Shown: positions 45,968 through 58,300 of the stretch, in pieces
How positions within the stretch are numbered: position 1 is the stretch's first letter
Layout: each line of letters opens with the position of its first letter
From: Macrostomum hystrix
Lineage: Eukaryota > Platyhelminthes > Macrostomidae
NCBI GenBank assembly: GCA_950097015.1
Contig: CATNEN010000001.1
Span: 12,112,001-12,176,000, forward strand
Length of the DNA: 64,000 nucleotides
Direction: 5' to 3'
Made by a program: the position numbers and the translations under genes
Notes under the pieces: model-generated
What the model saw: only the letters and a program-made list of their open reading frames with translations
What the model was told of the DNA's origin: nothing
Database searches by the model: none

Positions 45968-48900
45968 TTAGACAACCACCTCCTGGTACACGGAGGAAGC
46001 CAGCCCAGCATTGCTGATGGCGGTCACTCTCACGTACAGCTTCTGCTCTGCCGGGTTCATGGCCTTTAGCAGCAGGCTGGGCTCCTTAGTCTCCAGCCAG
46101 CGCTGAATGTTCCCGGCTGAAGGCTTTGTCTCGGCCGTCACCTCGAACACCAAGGAGCTGGCTGAGTGGAACACGTCGGACCAGTCGATCAGAATGTGGC
46201 GCTTGGCTGGGTCGTAGGTAACGCGCCATGGCTTTCCTGCAGTGGCAGCCGAAGGATTTAACATATAATCTATAATTCCAAAAGCACACATTAAATCCCT
46301 ACAAAGCAAAGATTTTTTACACTGATCTCACCTGTGAGGGCTGGGAACTTTGAGTCGATCGAAAACTCTTGAGCAACCGGGTCGCTCAGCTTTCCGAGAG
46401 CGTTCACGGCTCGCACCTCAGCTTGGTAGCGCTGCCCGTCTCCCAGAGTCAGACCCTGCAGCTCGGCCGCCTGAACAAACGACCTCTTCACTCGGGTCCA
46501 GTCCTGTACCAGAGAACCCTTCGAGATGTCCTTCAGTCGGATGTCGAAGTCGTCGATTGGAACCTGGTCGGTGAAGCCGTTCCAGCTCAGCTGCAGCTCC
46601 GTGGCATTTCCGAGGACGGAGTTCGTCTGTGTGAAGGGCGTCACGTAGGTGCTGAGCAGCCGCAGCTTGGCCTGGCTTGAGTCCGGCTGTCCATTGTAGA
46701 TGAGAACACCAGGAGACACTCTGAGTTGGATGTTTAAGTGCAGTACATAAAACTCAATGCAATCATAAACTGCTGAAGCCAAATGAAGCAAAAGTAAAAC
46801 TGACTGGTTAAATAGAATCTCCCTCAGAACAATGAAACTCACTCAGTTGCAGTCAGTCCCACAGCGTTTGAGCACTTGACCGAGCTGAAAACTCGCTGTC
46901 CGAGCAGTCTCTCTGGCCTGTCGATGAACCGAGTGGCCGTGAACTGGCCCGGGCCGAGCAGCTCGTACACCGCGATGTCGCAGCTGGTCCGAGTGGTGCC
47001 GGAGCACCAGAAGCATTCCTTCAGACCCGAATCTGGATCCTGGGCTTGGAACCGAACGGACAGCTCGCGAGCACTCTCCTGCAGGTCCGTGTGGCCATCA
47101 ACCGAGGAGCCGTCGTGCACGAACTCAAAGATCGGAGGCGTCAAGTCGATGCGGCTGGGCTGCGAGTGGAAGAGACGAGACAGTCCAGCTCCGTTGATGG
47201 CCAGCACTGACACAAACACGTCGCTCCCGTGCGTGCGTCGGACCTCGGCCTTTGCTTCGGTCGCAGGTCCGATGTTGGTGTATGGAAGGAGCTGCGTGCC
47301 TCCTCGAACAGTTCCGATGGCCCAGTGGACCTCGCTGATGCCACTTTCGGGATCCGTGATGTCCCAGCTGGCGTGCACTGTGCCGCTCTCACGAACACTC
47401 ATCGTGTCCACATGAATTGGAGAGACCGTTGCATTTGACTCTGCAGCCCCAACACTCACCTTGTGTGCCGACACCATGTCGATGGCTAAAATTGAAGTTT
47501 AAGTTAAGGAATTTGTTAATGTAATACTACCTGAGTTCAGTTTGTCGATGTCGAACTCACCAATTCCCGTGTGCAGAGACAACGACTCGATGGTGATTGT
47601 CGATTCGGACGAGACAGCTGTGAAGTAAAACACCTGCTTGTGCCACTCAACACTAGAGCTGCCAAGATCGGTGAACAATCGGAAGGTTTGAATCGTTCCC
47701 GGAGCAGTGACGAGGCCACCAACTGTAACCGATAGTGGGTCCGTGACTGGCAGGTGTGAAGCAAACATCTGCAATCGATATCTACTTCCAGCTTCCGTAG
47801 TCAGAGTTTGCGAGACTCGACCAAACAGCATGAGAGCAGAGTCACCGTCCACTGCCATGGAGTTCCCAACGCGAAGTGCAACAGCTCGACCGCTGAGCAG
47901 TGTCCATTGAGGAGAGACCGAATCGAGTGCAGTGAGGTCTTTGTGACTGAGCAGTGCGGAGGTCGGAGGGTTGAGCGCTCCGTCTTCGAAGCTCGGATTT
48001 CTCACAGTGGTTGGATCGAGGCCAAGTCGACTTGTTGCTACAGCAGGTGTCGAATCGATTGTGATTCCAGGTGCAGTGATGACTTCCGAAGTGCGATTGG
48101 CAGCGTCGAAGGCCTTAACTCGGCAGAAGTAGGTCTGGCCGTGCTTCCAAAGTCCTTTCCATGTGGCCTTCTGCTCAAACTGGACACTCTTCCAGTCTGC
48201 GACGTCGCAGATGACACCAGAAATGGTTGAAGCAATGCAAGCAGAATACGATCGGATGTAGGACTCTCGGTCGAAGAAGCTGTGCCAGCTGCAAGACAGA
48301 GTCTCGTTGTCGCTGGAGTACTTTGAATTTTTCCGATCTGTGTGTGTTAAAGCATATATACGAGTATATCGCAGATGTTTACCTATTGATTTGCTATAAA
48401 TAAAAATGTTATAAACCGAATTCTTACATAATCCATTAAAAACAATTCCAGTTAATGGGCATTCTAAATCCAGCAGAAAGCCGTCAGAGGAAACTGAAAC
48501 TGATAGTCCGTTCTCATCGAGAGCTGTCGCTGTGGAGTAGTATCTGCGACCCGGAGCAAGTGGCAGCTCATCAAAGGTGTAAGTTGACTTTCCTGGAGGT
48601 TGAAAAGTGTCTGCAATGTCACTCATCCCAGAATCGCTGCCAATGGACACGCGATACGACAGAGGCGGAGCAGAAGTCAAGCTGGAGAACTTGTTTCTCC
48701 AACCCACAGTCACTGAGCTATTGCTGAGGATGAAGTCGGAATCCTGTCGACTCTCTGGTGTCAATAGATCCTTTACACCAACTCCGAATTGCTTTTGCAC
48801 TTTTGGTATAGACGGGTTTACTATGACTCCATCAGAGCTGAACACGACGTATGTGTTATAGTCAAACCAAGCTCGAACGAACACTTTGTACGCTTGAAAA

Positions 48901-49355
48901 TAGTTTAGACGACGACCCGATGTGATGTTCAAGGCGACAAACGTTCTCAGACCAACATCTTGCCACACGCGCTCATTGACTTCGTCAAAGATGCCCTTTG
49001 GCTCATCGAATTCAGCCAAACCTGCACTAACTTCATAGCGAGATGGGGGTCGACCTGTGGCCTTTCGAATTCGCCAAGAGGCTGCGAGAAGTGATCCAGT
49101 CGGCGTTGTTTTTGAATCCGTTCGAAATTCACTTCCTGGTCCAAAGGCAGTCACATCAAGGACCTCTACCTCGCAGTCAACATTATCATCTACTGGAACA
49201 TTTCTACAACCAGTCGGTCTGCAGATCTGGTGCTGTGGAGCGCATGAGCAATGCCCGTAGCAGGTGGCAGCTCCAGCGCACCGACGAAGGAGCCACAGGT
49301 GACCCGTCTCCAACACTGACAGTGCCACTTGAACTGGCTGGCTATGCAGACCGGC
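45968..49355 (-). other. Block 4 of the giant gene: galactose-binding-like domain and C-terminal repeats
   Basis: Exons 49355-48428, 48337-47531, 47485-46843, 46720-46332 and 46236-45968. A short Cys cluster (C-A-G-A-A-T-C-Y-G-H-C-S-C) opens the block. Repeats follow, then N-P-S-F-E-D-G...S-A-L-M-L-F-G...Y-R-L-Q-M-F-A, the layout of DUF642/CBM-like jelly-roll domains. More repeats (W-D-I-T-D-P-E-S-G-I) follow, and the protein ends at TAA with Y-Q-E-V-V-V. Confidence 0.83.
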
Positions 49356-52300
49356 CTGAAAAATGGTTTCGTCACCTGATAGGAATCTCGAAATTCAAAC
49401 CGCTTGACAACAGATTTCAAGAAATATGATATTACCTTGTTGACTGCAACAACATGTACGAAGAATGACATGCCTTCAGTCAGAGACTTCTTCAGCTGAA
49501 AGCTGGCCGTTTGAATCGGACCCTCGTGAGGGTTGAGCGGACGTCCCATTCCTTCGTCGCTGTGAGGCACCTCAGTTTCCTTAAACGAAAGTTTTAGGCG
49601 ATGTAACTTCTTGATCTTTTCCCTTTTATCAAGTAGCAGTGAAAAGGAGCGCCGCCTACCGACAGAAGTTCGGATCCGAACCAACTCGTGCCGATTTGCA
49701 CCTTGTACAGATCCAGTCCCGAATGAGGATCATGGAAGCCCACCCAGCTGATGTTCACTTCGTTTTCGTCCCACGTCAAGCCGTCCTCGATGTGCCTGCC
49801 GAGATCCACAGCGGACTCGGTGGCCGCCGCCACGTGACCCGTCACAGGAGGCGACGTGTCCACCGCCACCGTTGCAGTCTGTCGAATACACAAGTCTGCC
49901 AGATTGCACGACACCAGCTGCACTGTGTAGTTGCCGCCGTCCTTCAGATCCACATCGTGAAACGTGAAGTTTGTCAGCAGTCCCGGAATCTGCAATCCAC
50001 GGTGAGCACCGCATTAAACCTTGATAGATTAACTTGACGGAAATCATGTCACACACAATGCTTTCGTCACTGACTTTGATAGGCTCAAAGGTCACGCGCC
50101 CAGTGTCATGGCTCGCGAGAGAGATCCAGTGCTCCTTGATGCCACTGTCCTTGTCGCTGACACTCCACTCCACAACAAGGATGTCATCCATCACGAGCCA
50201 GTTGGGCTCGATTTGCCCGAATGACTCGCTCGCGGCAAGAGCGGTTTGAATCTCCGGCGGTGTGTCGTCAATCAGGAATGCATTCGACTCAAACGAAGAC
50301 GAGAGGCCTAGAGAAAGATGAGTGTGGACTCAGAAACCCACCTTACCGCTTTCTGAAGCATTCATGCTTTCTCAAGATATCTACTCACCAGCCTTATTCA
50401 CAGTTTGCAAAAAGACCTTCAGCCTCTTGTGCACTGGCAGAGCTCCGCTGAATCGCACAAAGTTCCGCTCGCTTGTTTGTCTCCAACCAACAACGTCTGG
50501 TGCCGCTGCGTTCTCGTGACCGACTCCCCACCGATGATAAGCGATGTCCGACTCAGGATCGTTGAAGCCATAAAGCGAAAACGCCAGAGCGGAACTGGAC
50601 AGTGTATGATTATAATTGTGCCCAAAGTAAAATTATATAAAACATACGAGTATTTGTGTTTTATCTGTCAAGTTTATCTCCATGACATTGAGGATTGTGA
50701 TAACGCACATAGAACGCAGAAAAGGCTGGTCTGAATCCCGAGAGCCAATCATGACTATTCCATTTCGCGGCGGTGTCGCATCAAAAATGACGCCGTCACT
50801 TGACGCTTCGACACACAGATCAGCTGAATTGCAGCCTCTGACTGAAACGAAATATCTCCGACCCGGTCGTATCTCGATGTGATCAATCTTGATGCCTGAC
50901 AGTTTATGAGAATGTTGCTTGAATCTTTTAAACGAGCATCTACTGTCCAGCAGCTTGTTGTGCTTGCTCATCATTCTGTGTTCAACAGATATACTCCAAA
51001 AAACTTAAACATCATTAACATCATCAATGAGTTTAAAACCACTTACTCTGACGCACGCCGACGTGAAGGTACGGCATGACATCCTGGCACTGTCGGCATG
51101 ACCCGACTGCCACAAAGTAGTCTCTCACGTGGCTGTGCGGATCGTGAAAGTCCGTCCAACTGGCTGCGATGCCGTCCAGACCGGAGCGGTAGTTGCAGTC
51201 TGAGCTGTTCGAGCCTGTCGGGTCAATGTCCAGCACAGAGCCGGGAATCGGAGGGCTCCTGTCGACCAGCACCGGCTTGGACTGATCGCTGGAGATGAGG
51301 CCGGCTAAGTTTTCCGCTCGCACCAACACCCAGTAGTGCTGGCCGTCTCTGGCGCCAGACAGTTGCTCAGACGTCCAAGTCACGCACTCTCCTTTGGACT
51401 CTGCGAACGGGATCGCGTCCGGACGGCCAGGCGACGATCCGAGAGCGACCCAGAAACGCCGAATTCCCGCCACGGAGTCCGAAAATCGGCCGTGCCAGCA
51501 CACAGTCTGGCTGTCACTGTTCGAGATCACGTGCCGCCTCCCGACCGAGATCGGAGCAGCCGGGTTCACTCTCGGACCATGAAGCACCACGCGAAGCGAG
51601 TGAGGCTTTGAGTGACTCACGCGACCGATGAAGTCAACAGCTGAAAACAAGCGGCTTTCGCTTAGTACTGGCTGCAGACAGTAACAACGCATTCTGCAGT
51701 GCACATACCTCTCACGGACACAAAGTACAAATGCCCTTCTTGCAGGACTCCCTTCATCTGGTTTACAATCACTTGACGTGAACCGCCGACACTCTTCCAA
51801 TCGATGACGTCACAGCCAGTCGCGAAGGAGCCGATGCAGTATGCGTAGTCCCTGATTTCAGTCACGTGAGGCATGTCGGAGGAGACCTCGGACTCGAAGC
51901 CTGACCACTCGAGTAGAATTTCAGTCAGTGATGTCTGCAAAGTTTCATTCAATCGAGTTGCAGTTCCGTGGCTCCGTTGGAATGCACAATGTCCAGCTAC
52001 TCACCAACATCTGGTCCTCATATCTGCCATTCACAGCCACCCTCCCCTCTGCCAATGAATCACCGAGAACTGTCACACCGTCGCTGCACTCAGTGAGTTC
52101 CGGCAGGAGTTGAGTAAACTTCTCAAACTGCAGCAGCGTTTCATTGGCGTGGATGCACACGTGGTACCTTGTTCTCGGCTGCAGCTGGACTGATGGGACA
52201 TTGATGAACTCCTGGCGTGTGAATCCGCCCGCAATGGCGCTTGCGTGAACTGTTGGTCTCTTCGGAGGCTCCAGAAGGACCCGATCATAGTAGCCCGAGC

Positions 52301-55300
52301 CACCGGTGCCGCTGGATGACAGAAGCGCCCACTCGTACTCCTATTCAAGTTTTGAATATTTTGCATTTTATTATTGTAGCATTAAAAACTGTGTCGACAA
52401 GTAAAAAGTCATGCACAGTTCTTACCAGGTACCTGAGGCGAGGCCATACGGCGGCAAGGTGTGCGCTGGAGTTCGCATAGTCGGCTTCATCCGCCTTCCA
52501 CAGTCCGTTCTTCACCAGCTGCACTGGTCCGATCGCGTCCATCACATTCGGACTGTCGATCAGCTTCGGGTCATACGTGTTGCAGTCTCTGAGCTCTCTG
52601 CTGACTGTCGATGACAGTCCAGCTTTGTTGAAGCATCGAATCGCAAGGCGAAGACATTTTGTCGAGCGAAGTGGCCACGGCAGCGTAAAATTTTGCGTCT
52701 GAAAATATGTGTAGTAGTTATTACAACGCATAAATAATTTTTTTTATTGCCAACAATTTTTGCTTCTAAACTATACCGACCCTGATGCTCTTATCGAGAC
52801 TGAATTCCGTCCAGTTGACAATGTTGCCGCCATCGTGTTGCAGTGTCCACTGATATCCACTGATGACTTCCTTCTCGGCGGATCCTGGCTGCTTGAATAC
52901 GTCCATTGTCACTGTGATCTGAAAGCATGGAGATAGGTGCCTTGTTGAAAAATGTTGGCGATAATGTGATTGCATAACGTGACGTGAAACATACTGTTTG
53001 GTTATCCGACTCTAGCACCGCACTCCACTGCCCAGCAACGGGTGCCGAGTGCAGAACGATGAATTCTGGTGACGTCTCAATCTCCGAGCACACATCGTCA
53101 TGGCAAAGCTTCAGCTCTGACCTGTACGCAGCTCCGTCAGTGAGGTGCAGGTTCGTGACGAAAAGTGTCTCGTCGGAGTGTGGGATGCGTCTGAAATGTT
53201 CCACTTGAAGCCAATCTGCAAAGCAAAGGTTTTCAGTGGTGTCAGAGGCATGTCAAGCAGATGTGAGACCTGTCCAAATCCTCAAAAAACCCACCGTCTC
53301 CTCGCTTTGTCTGCAGAGCCCAGTGAGCGTCGTGGAACAGCAGGTCAAGCGACGGTGGCGGCCTGGTCCACTTCACGCCTACAGTCGACAGAGAGCTTTG
53401 AAAGTTCTCGTTCAGCGAGCCGTCACTCGTGGGTCTCCAGTTGAGAGGTGCGAATCGAAGGAGAGGCTCCTTGGACTCGACGGTGACACCGCTAGATGTA
53501 GCAGAGACGCTGCCCACTGCGTTTTTGGCGGTGACTTTTGTAAAATATTTCTGAAAAATGCAAACACAAAAGCAAATTTTCGCAGAACTCGAGATTAAGA
53601 TTAAGATTGCATTGATGTTTCAGGTCACCTTTGCAATAGCAAACAGCTCACCTTGAGCACTTCCAACTTGAGTCCGTCGAACTGGTACCTTGTTGCACTG
53701 GACTGCAGAGTTACACTTGCGAGCTGATTCTGCTGAGAGTCCAGGACGGACACTTCAAAGCTGTCAGCGTACTTGAATCCACTCCACCTGGATCTCAGTG
53801 AGTCCGATCTCAGCTGATACTGGATGTCATGGGAAGTCTAAAAGTGTAATCGATTGCGGCAAAGGCGTTAAATTTTATTTAAAAGAGCTCATTTACAAAA
53901 TCAGCTGCTTTTCTAACAAAGACGAGTCGTCCCTCACCCCGAACATGAGCTCGGTGTTCGCACTCGGGTCCTCGTCCGTCACAAAGCCGATTGTTGGCAG
54001 TCGATTGTTGTGAACGATTGGTGCAGCAAAGACTACAGTTCTCAGCTGAGCTTGGTTCGTACACCTGATCGATACGTAATAGGTGTGATCACCAATCAGG
54101 TTCCAGTCCAGCTGGCTGAGCTGCAGAGAGGCGCAGGTCACGGAGCTCTGCGAGTGAGTGCAGCCCGGACCTTCCTTCGCAGCCTCGAAGTGGACAATGT
54201 CGGTGGAGTGCTCCTTGCTGCCTGCAAAGTTTCACCGCTAATTCTGTTGAATGGAAGGCAGAAATGAATTTCATGCTGGTAGATTCACTGCTGACGAGCT
54301 GCGCTTACCGACTCCGATTTCGAAATCGAGTGACTTGGACTCAGGGTCAAGAAAGTCGCCGGCATTCCAGCTGACCAAGAGGTAGTCATTGTTGGTGGTG
54401 ACTGCCAATGTACCGGTAAAGGTCGGCGGACTGGTGTCGACTGTCAGCGGACCTAGTGTCTGACATTTGACATTTGAGCAGCAGTTTGCGAATAAGAAAA
54501 TAGAAATTTCTTTTAAACTGAAGTTTTTCTATTTCTGATGGGTAAAAAGTTTTCGCGTCAAGTACGCTCGTACATAGGTCTTTTTTATTGAACTGGATTC
54601 TATATTTAGGTTTTAATTTCCTGAGCAGTCTCTGCAGCTCATTTAAAGTTTCAATAATATCTTTAAAAAATTGCTGTCTGAAATCTTACCAATTTCGATG
54701 AAAGCCCAGCCCTGTTCACTGCAGTTATTGTAACATAAATTTCCTGGCCGTCCTTTAAGTCGATGTTCTCCAGGATTTCTCCTGAATGCTTTGTTGCCAG
54801 AGGCTGGATTAGCAGAGACATTGACTCATTGTCGTTGCTAATTGTGACAATCGAGTGCCTGAGACCCGAAATATTGTCGAACGCTTCCCAGCCAATTTTT
54901 ACCTGCATCGATACCACACATTTGGCAGCTTTTAATAATTCAGTTAGAGTTCCCTTATTGTAAATTTTAGTCGAGAAAGTTTTATACCCTGTCGTCACTG
55001 ATGAGAAAAAGATCTGTGCCAGCAGCCTGAATATCTTCACAGAATTCACCTTCGTGCGTTAGCACGACTGTTTGGTTAAACTTGCTGCGATCCTTGGCAA
55101 ATATTTCGCTGTCTGGGAACACTGTGGCTCGGGCACTGCAAATGACGAAAAATATGAATATAGTTGCAAACTCGAAATAATCAGACATTTGCGAAGTTTG
55201 GCATACAAGGTTTATTTTGGAATTCACAGTTTAAACTCTGGCAGCAGATTACCTGCAAGTCGCATTGTCATTCAGCAGGGCTTGTCTTCGTCCGAGTTCC

Positions 55301-58300
55301 GTCAGGTACCACAAGTCGCGCGACTTCGCATCCACAATCAGTCCAGGACGCACCCTCAGCGACTCAATGCTCAGCTGGTGTACCTCTGGCTTCTGGTCGG
55401 TGATGACGACTCCATCGGAGCACACTGCGGCTGACGGCTCCATAGCATTGTTGTACGCAACCACTGTGACGAAATAGCGCCCGGTGCCCGGCGCCTCCCA
55501 CGTGGCCTCCAAATCCGTCGTCTCCTGCTGCAGCTGCGACTCCGTCATGCACGACACTCCGAAGCCGTAGCGGTACAGTCGAATGCCGCTCTCCGGATCG
55601 AAGAACCCGCTCCAATGGGCTCTCATGCGTAGGCCGCTCTGGAAGTCGACCTCTTCGGTACCAGGTGCGCCGTCGAACACGTGACCGGGGTGAGGAGCGG
55701 ACAGGTCGATGCTGATCTTGAGCACACTGCTCGCTACGAGCACAGCTCCGTTGGTGACTGTAAGTCGGATGTGCAAGTCGTGGTTGTGCTCGGTTGTGGA
55801 ATTGGTGTTGGGCGAGACCGCAAAGAAGGAGTTGTAGCAGCCGGTGGCCTGAGTGCAGTAGCAGTCGTCGGGCCTCTCAGAGTGCTTGCGGCAGAGCTGC
55901 AATGATGTTTGTTACATAGGAGCAAATTTTGTATTGCTTTAGTATTTAGTATTTCCCACGAATCTTTGACTAAATCCTTTCTGAGCCACTCACGTCTATA
56001 CTGTTAAAGTGTTGCAGACCTTCGTAATTCGAGTATAGCTGCACTATTTGATCTGTTTTGTTGTCGAAAATTTCCCACAAAACAGAGTACAAGCCGCTGT
56101 GAAGGTCCGAGGCAGTCCAATGCGCTCTGAAATTATTTTGATCATTGGCGTTTCCTGGCCAAAAATAGTATATTTCAGGTGTTCGCATGCAGCCATCATT
56201 CTCTAACCTGAGGCTGTGCAGATCCTTGCTGTGGTGAACGACGAGGCCCTCGACGCCCCTGTTTGTCAGGCTCAGCGAGCCCAGCTCGGCCGGCGTGGAG
56301 TCGACGTGCATCAGGAAGCTGTTGAGTCGAGTGTTCCCCATCACGTCCTCGCCGATCACCCAGAACTTGACGGACTCGCCGTCACGCCGATCGAAGCGGA
56401 AGCTCTGCATTTGCGCGTGAATGTTTCCAGTGGTGAGCCAGTTGCCAGCGTCCGGCTGTTGAAGGCTCCGACCGCCCTCTGCGTCCACTCCGAACTGAGA
56501 CGCAAAGCGGACCACGCCGTGAACATTGTCGATGGGCTGGATGTTTCGAGGTCCCGAAGTGTGGTCGTATGCGCTGTCAAACAGCTCCGGATCTGGCTTG
56601 ATGGGGAACAGGAAGCCCTGACCAGAGTGCAATTCGTTGATGAGGTTATCAGTCCACCTGAATGCGACTTCTCCATCGAGTCTGCGAAGCCACCACACAC
56701 CATTGTTGATCACCGTGTCGTCCACTCCGAGGGGATACCGAGCGTCTCGAGTGTCGATGCTTGACGTGTTGTCAAAGATGAAGAAGCGTCGAGCTCTACG
56801 AATGTTCTTCAGCGAGTTCTTTACGGCATCGCGCAATGTCAACACGACCGCATACACGGCAGGCTTGTCTACTGGCAGGTCAAACTGAAATGAAAAAATG
56901 GACTTATAATTGTCTCGATTTTTTATTAATTAATTTGATTCCTTATTTGAAGTAAAGATATTGTAGAACTTACATCGAAATTGAACTCCCGATCTCCACC
57001 GTTCCGTCGAGCTTCTTCGCTCTCATCGTTCAGATCGATGACTTCATGCTGCGGACTCTCCATTTCATTCTCCTGTAGGGCGCTGCCAACTTTGTGCAGC
57101 AGCTTTAACTCCACATCATACTTCAGGACTCCAGCGTGATCGTCTCTCCAGCCACCGAACCTTCCTTGAATGCGGTTCTGTCAAAATTTGTCGATTGTCA
57201 GTCGTCAATAGTGACGCTTCTATGCTTATTAAAAAATAAAAGAAATATCAACTTTTTTCCGCCATTTTTCAAACACAATGCGCAGCAATTGTTGTTTATA
57301 TTTGGAAGTCAGAATAGTGTTCAACTCACCTGCTTGGTGAACGCGGCGCCTAGAGTGAGCAGCTCCTGGTCGAACGGCTTGGAGCACGGTCTGACTCCGT
57401 GTCCAGCCACTGTGCAGTGGTATGGCTGGCTGTAATCGAATACGAACGTCCCGATTTGCTGGACCGACTCTCCGTCAAAAAATCTTTGGTGCGTGGCTCC
57501 TCTGGCGTCCAAGTCGGCCACCGTGACGAAGCCGCCATTGCTGACAGTGTAGGTGTACTTCACGGAATGACCAGACTGCAGCTGCCAACCAGCTGGAGGC
57601 AGCTGGTTCAGCCGGCCTGTGAAGGCCAGCTCGGATTGTTTCGGGTTTGAAGGCGTCACTCCAGCAGCCAGCAATGGGCCGATTGCATTGTCCGGAAAGT
57701 TTTCTTCAATTATGCGTTTTAATTAGCTTGCTGTTATGGGTTTTGGTCTTTTGCGTATTTGCAAGTCAATATTCTTCAATACTTACGAGCACCGGACAGA
57801 ACAAAACCGAAACTCTCCTGAATCAGTCCGAGCTTATAGCCGCTGGGAATTATAAAATGCTCACGAGTACCCGGACTGGACACAATTGGCTTGAAAATGC
57901 TGGTTGCTGACCAGTTGATCTCAATTTTCTTACTTGACGCTAAAATAGAGAAAGAAAATTTTTGGAAAGTATAGGAATATAAAACGCAACACTTTCTTTC
58001 AATCACAAAAGTCCTGTCTATCAACTAAGTATGGTCTCAAATTATTGCATACTATTACAACTTTATTGCTAAGCTTTGTAAATGCTCCGATGATTTGATT
58101 TCTGAGTTTCAGCTTCGACTATTTCTGTCACCGACACTATATTATAATTCAACATAGCTGATTGCGTAGAAATAAAGATTATTTAGTTACAGGCGCTGTC
58201 GATCTTGGTGTTGATGTAGTTGACGGTGTTCGGCGTACTGTGGAAGTCGACTGTCACGTCGTCCTTTGCTATTGAGCGAAAATAGTTTGGTCAAGCAATC

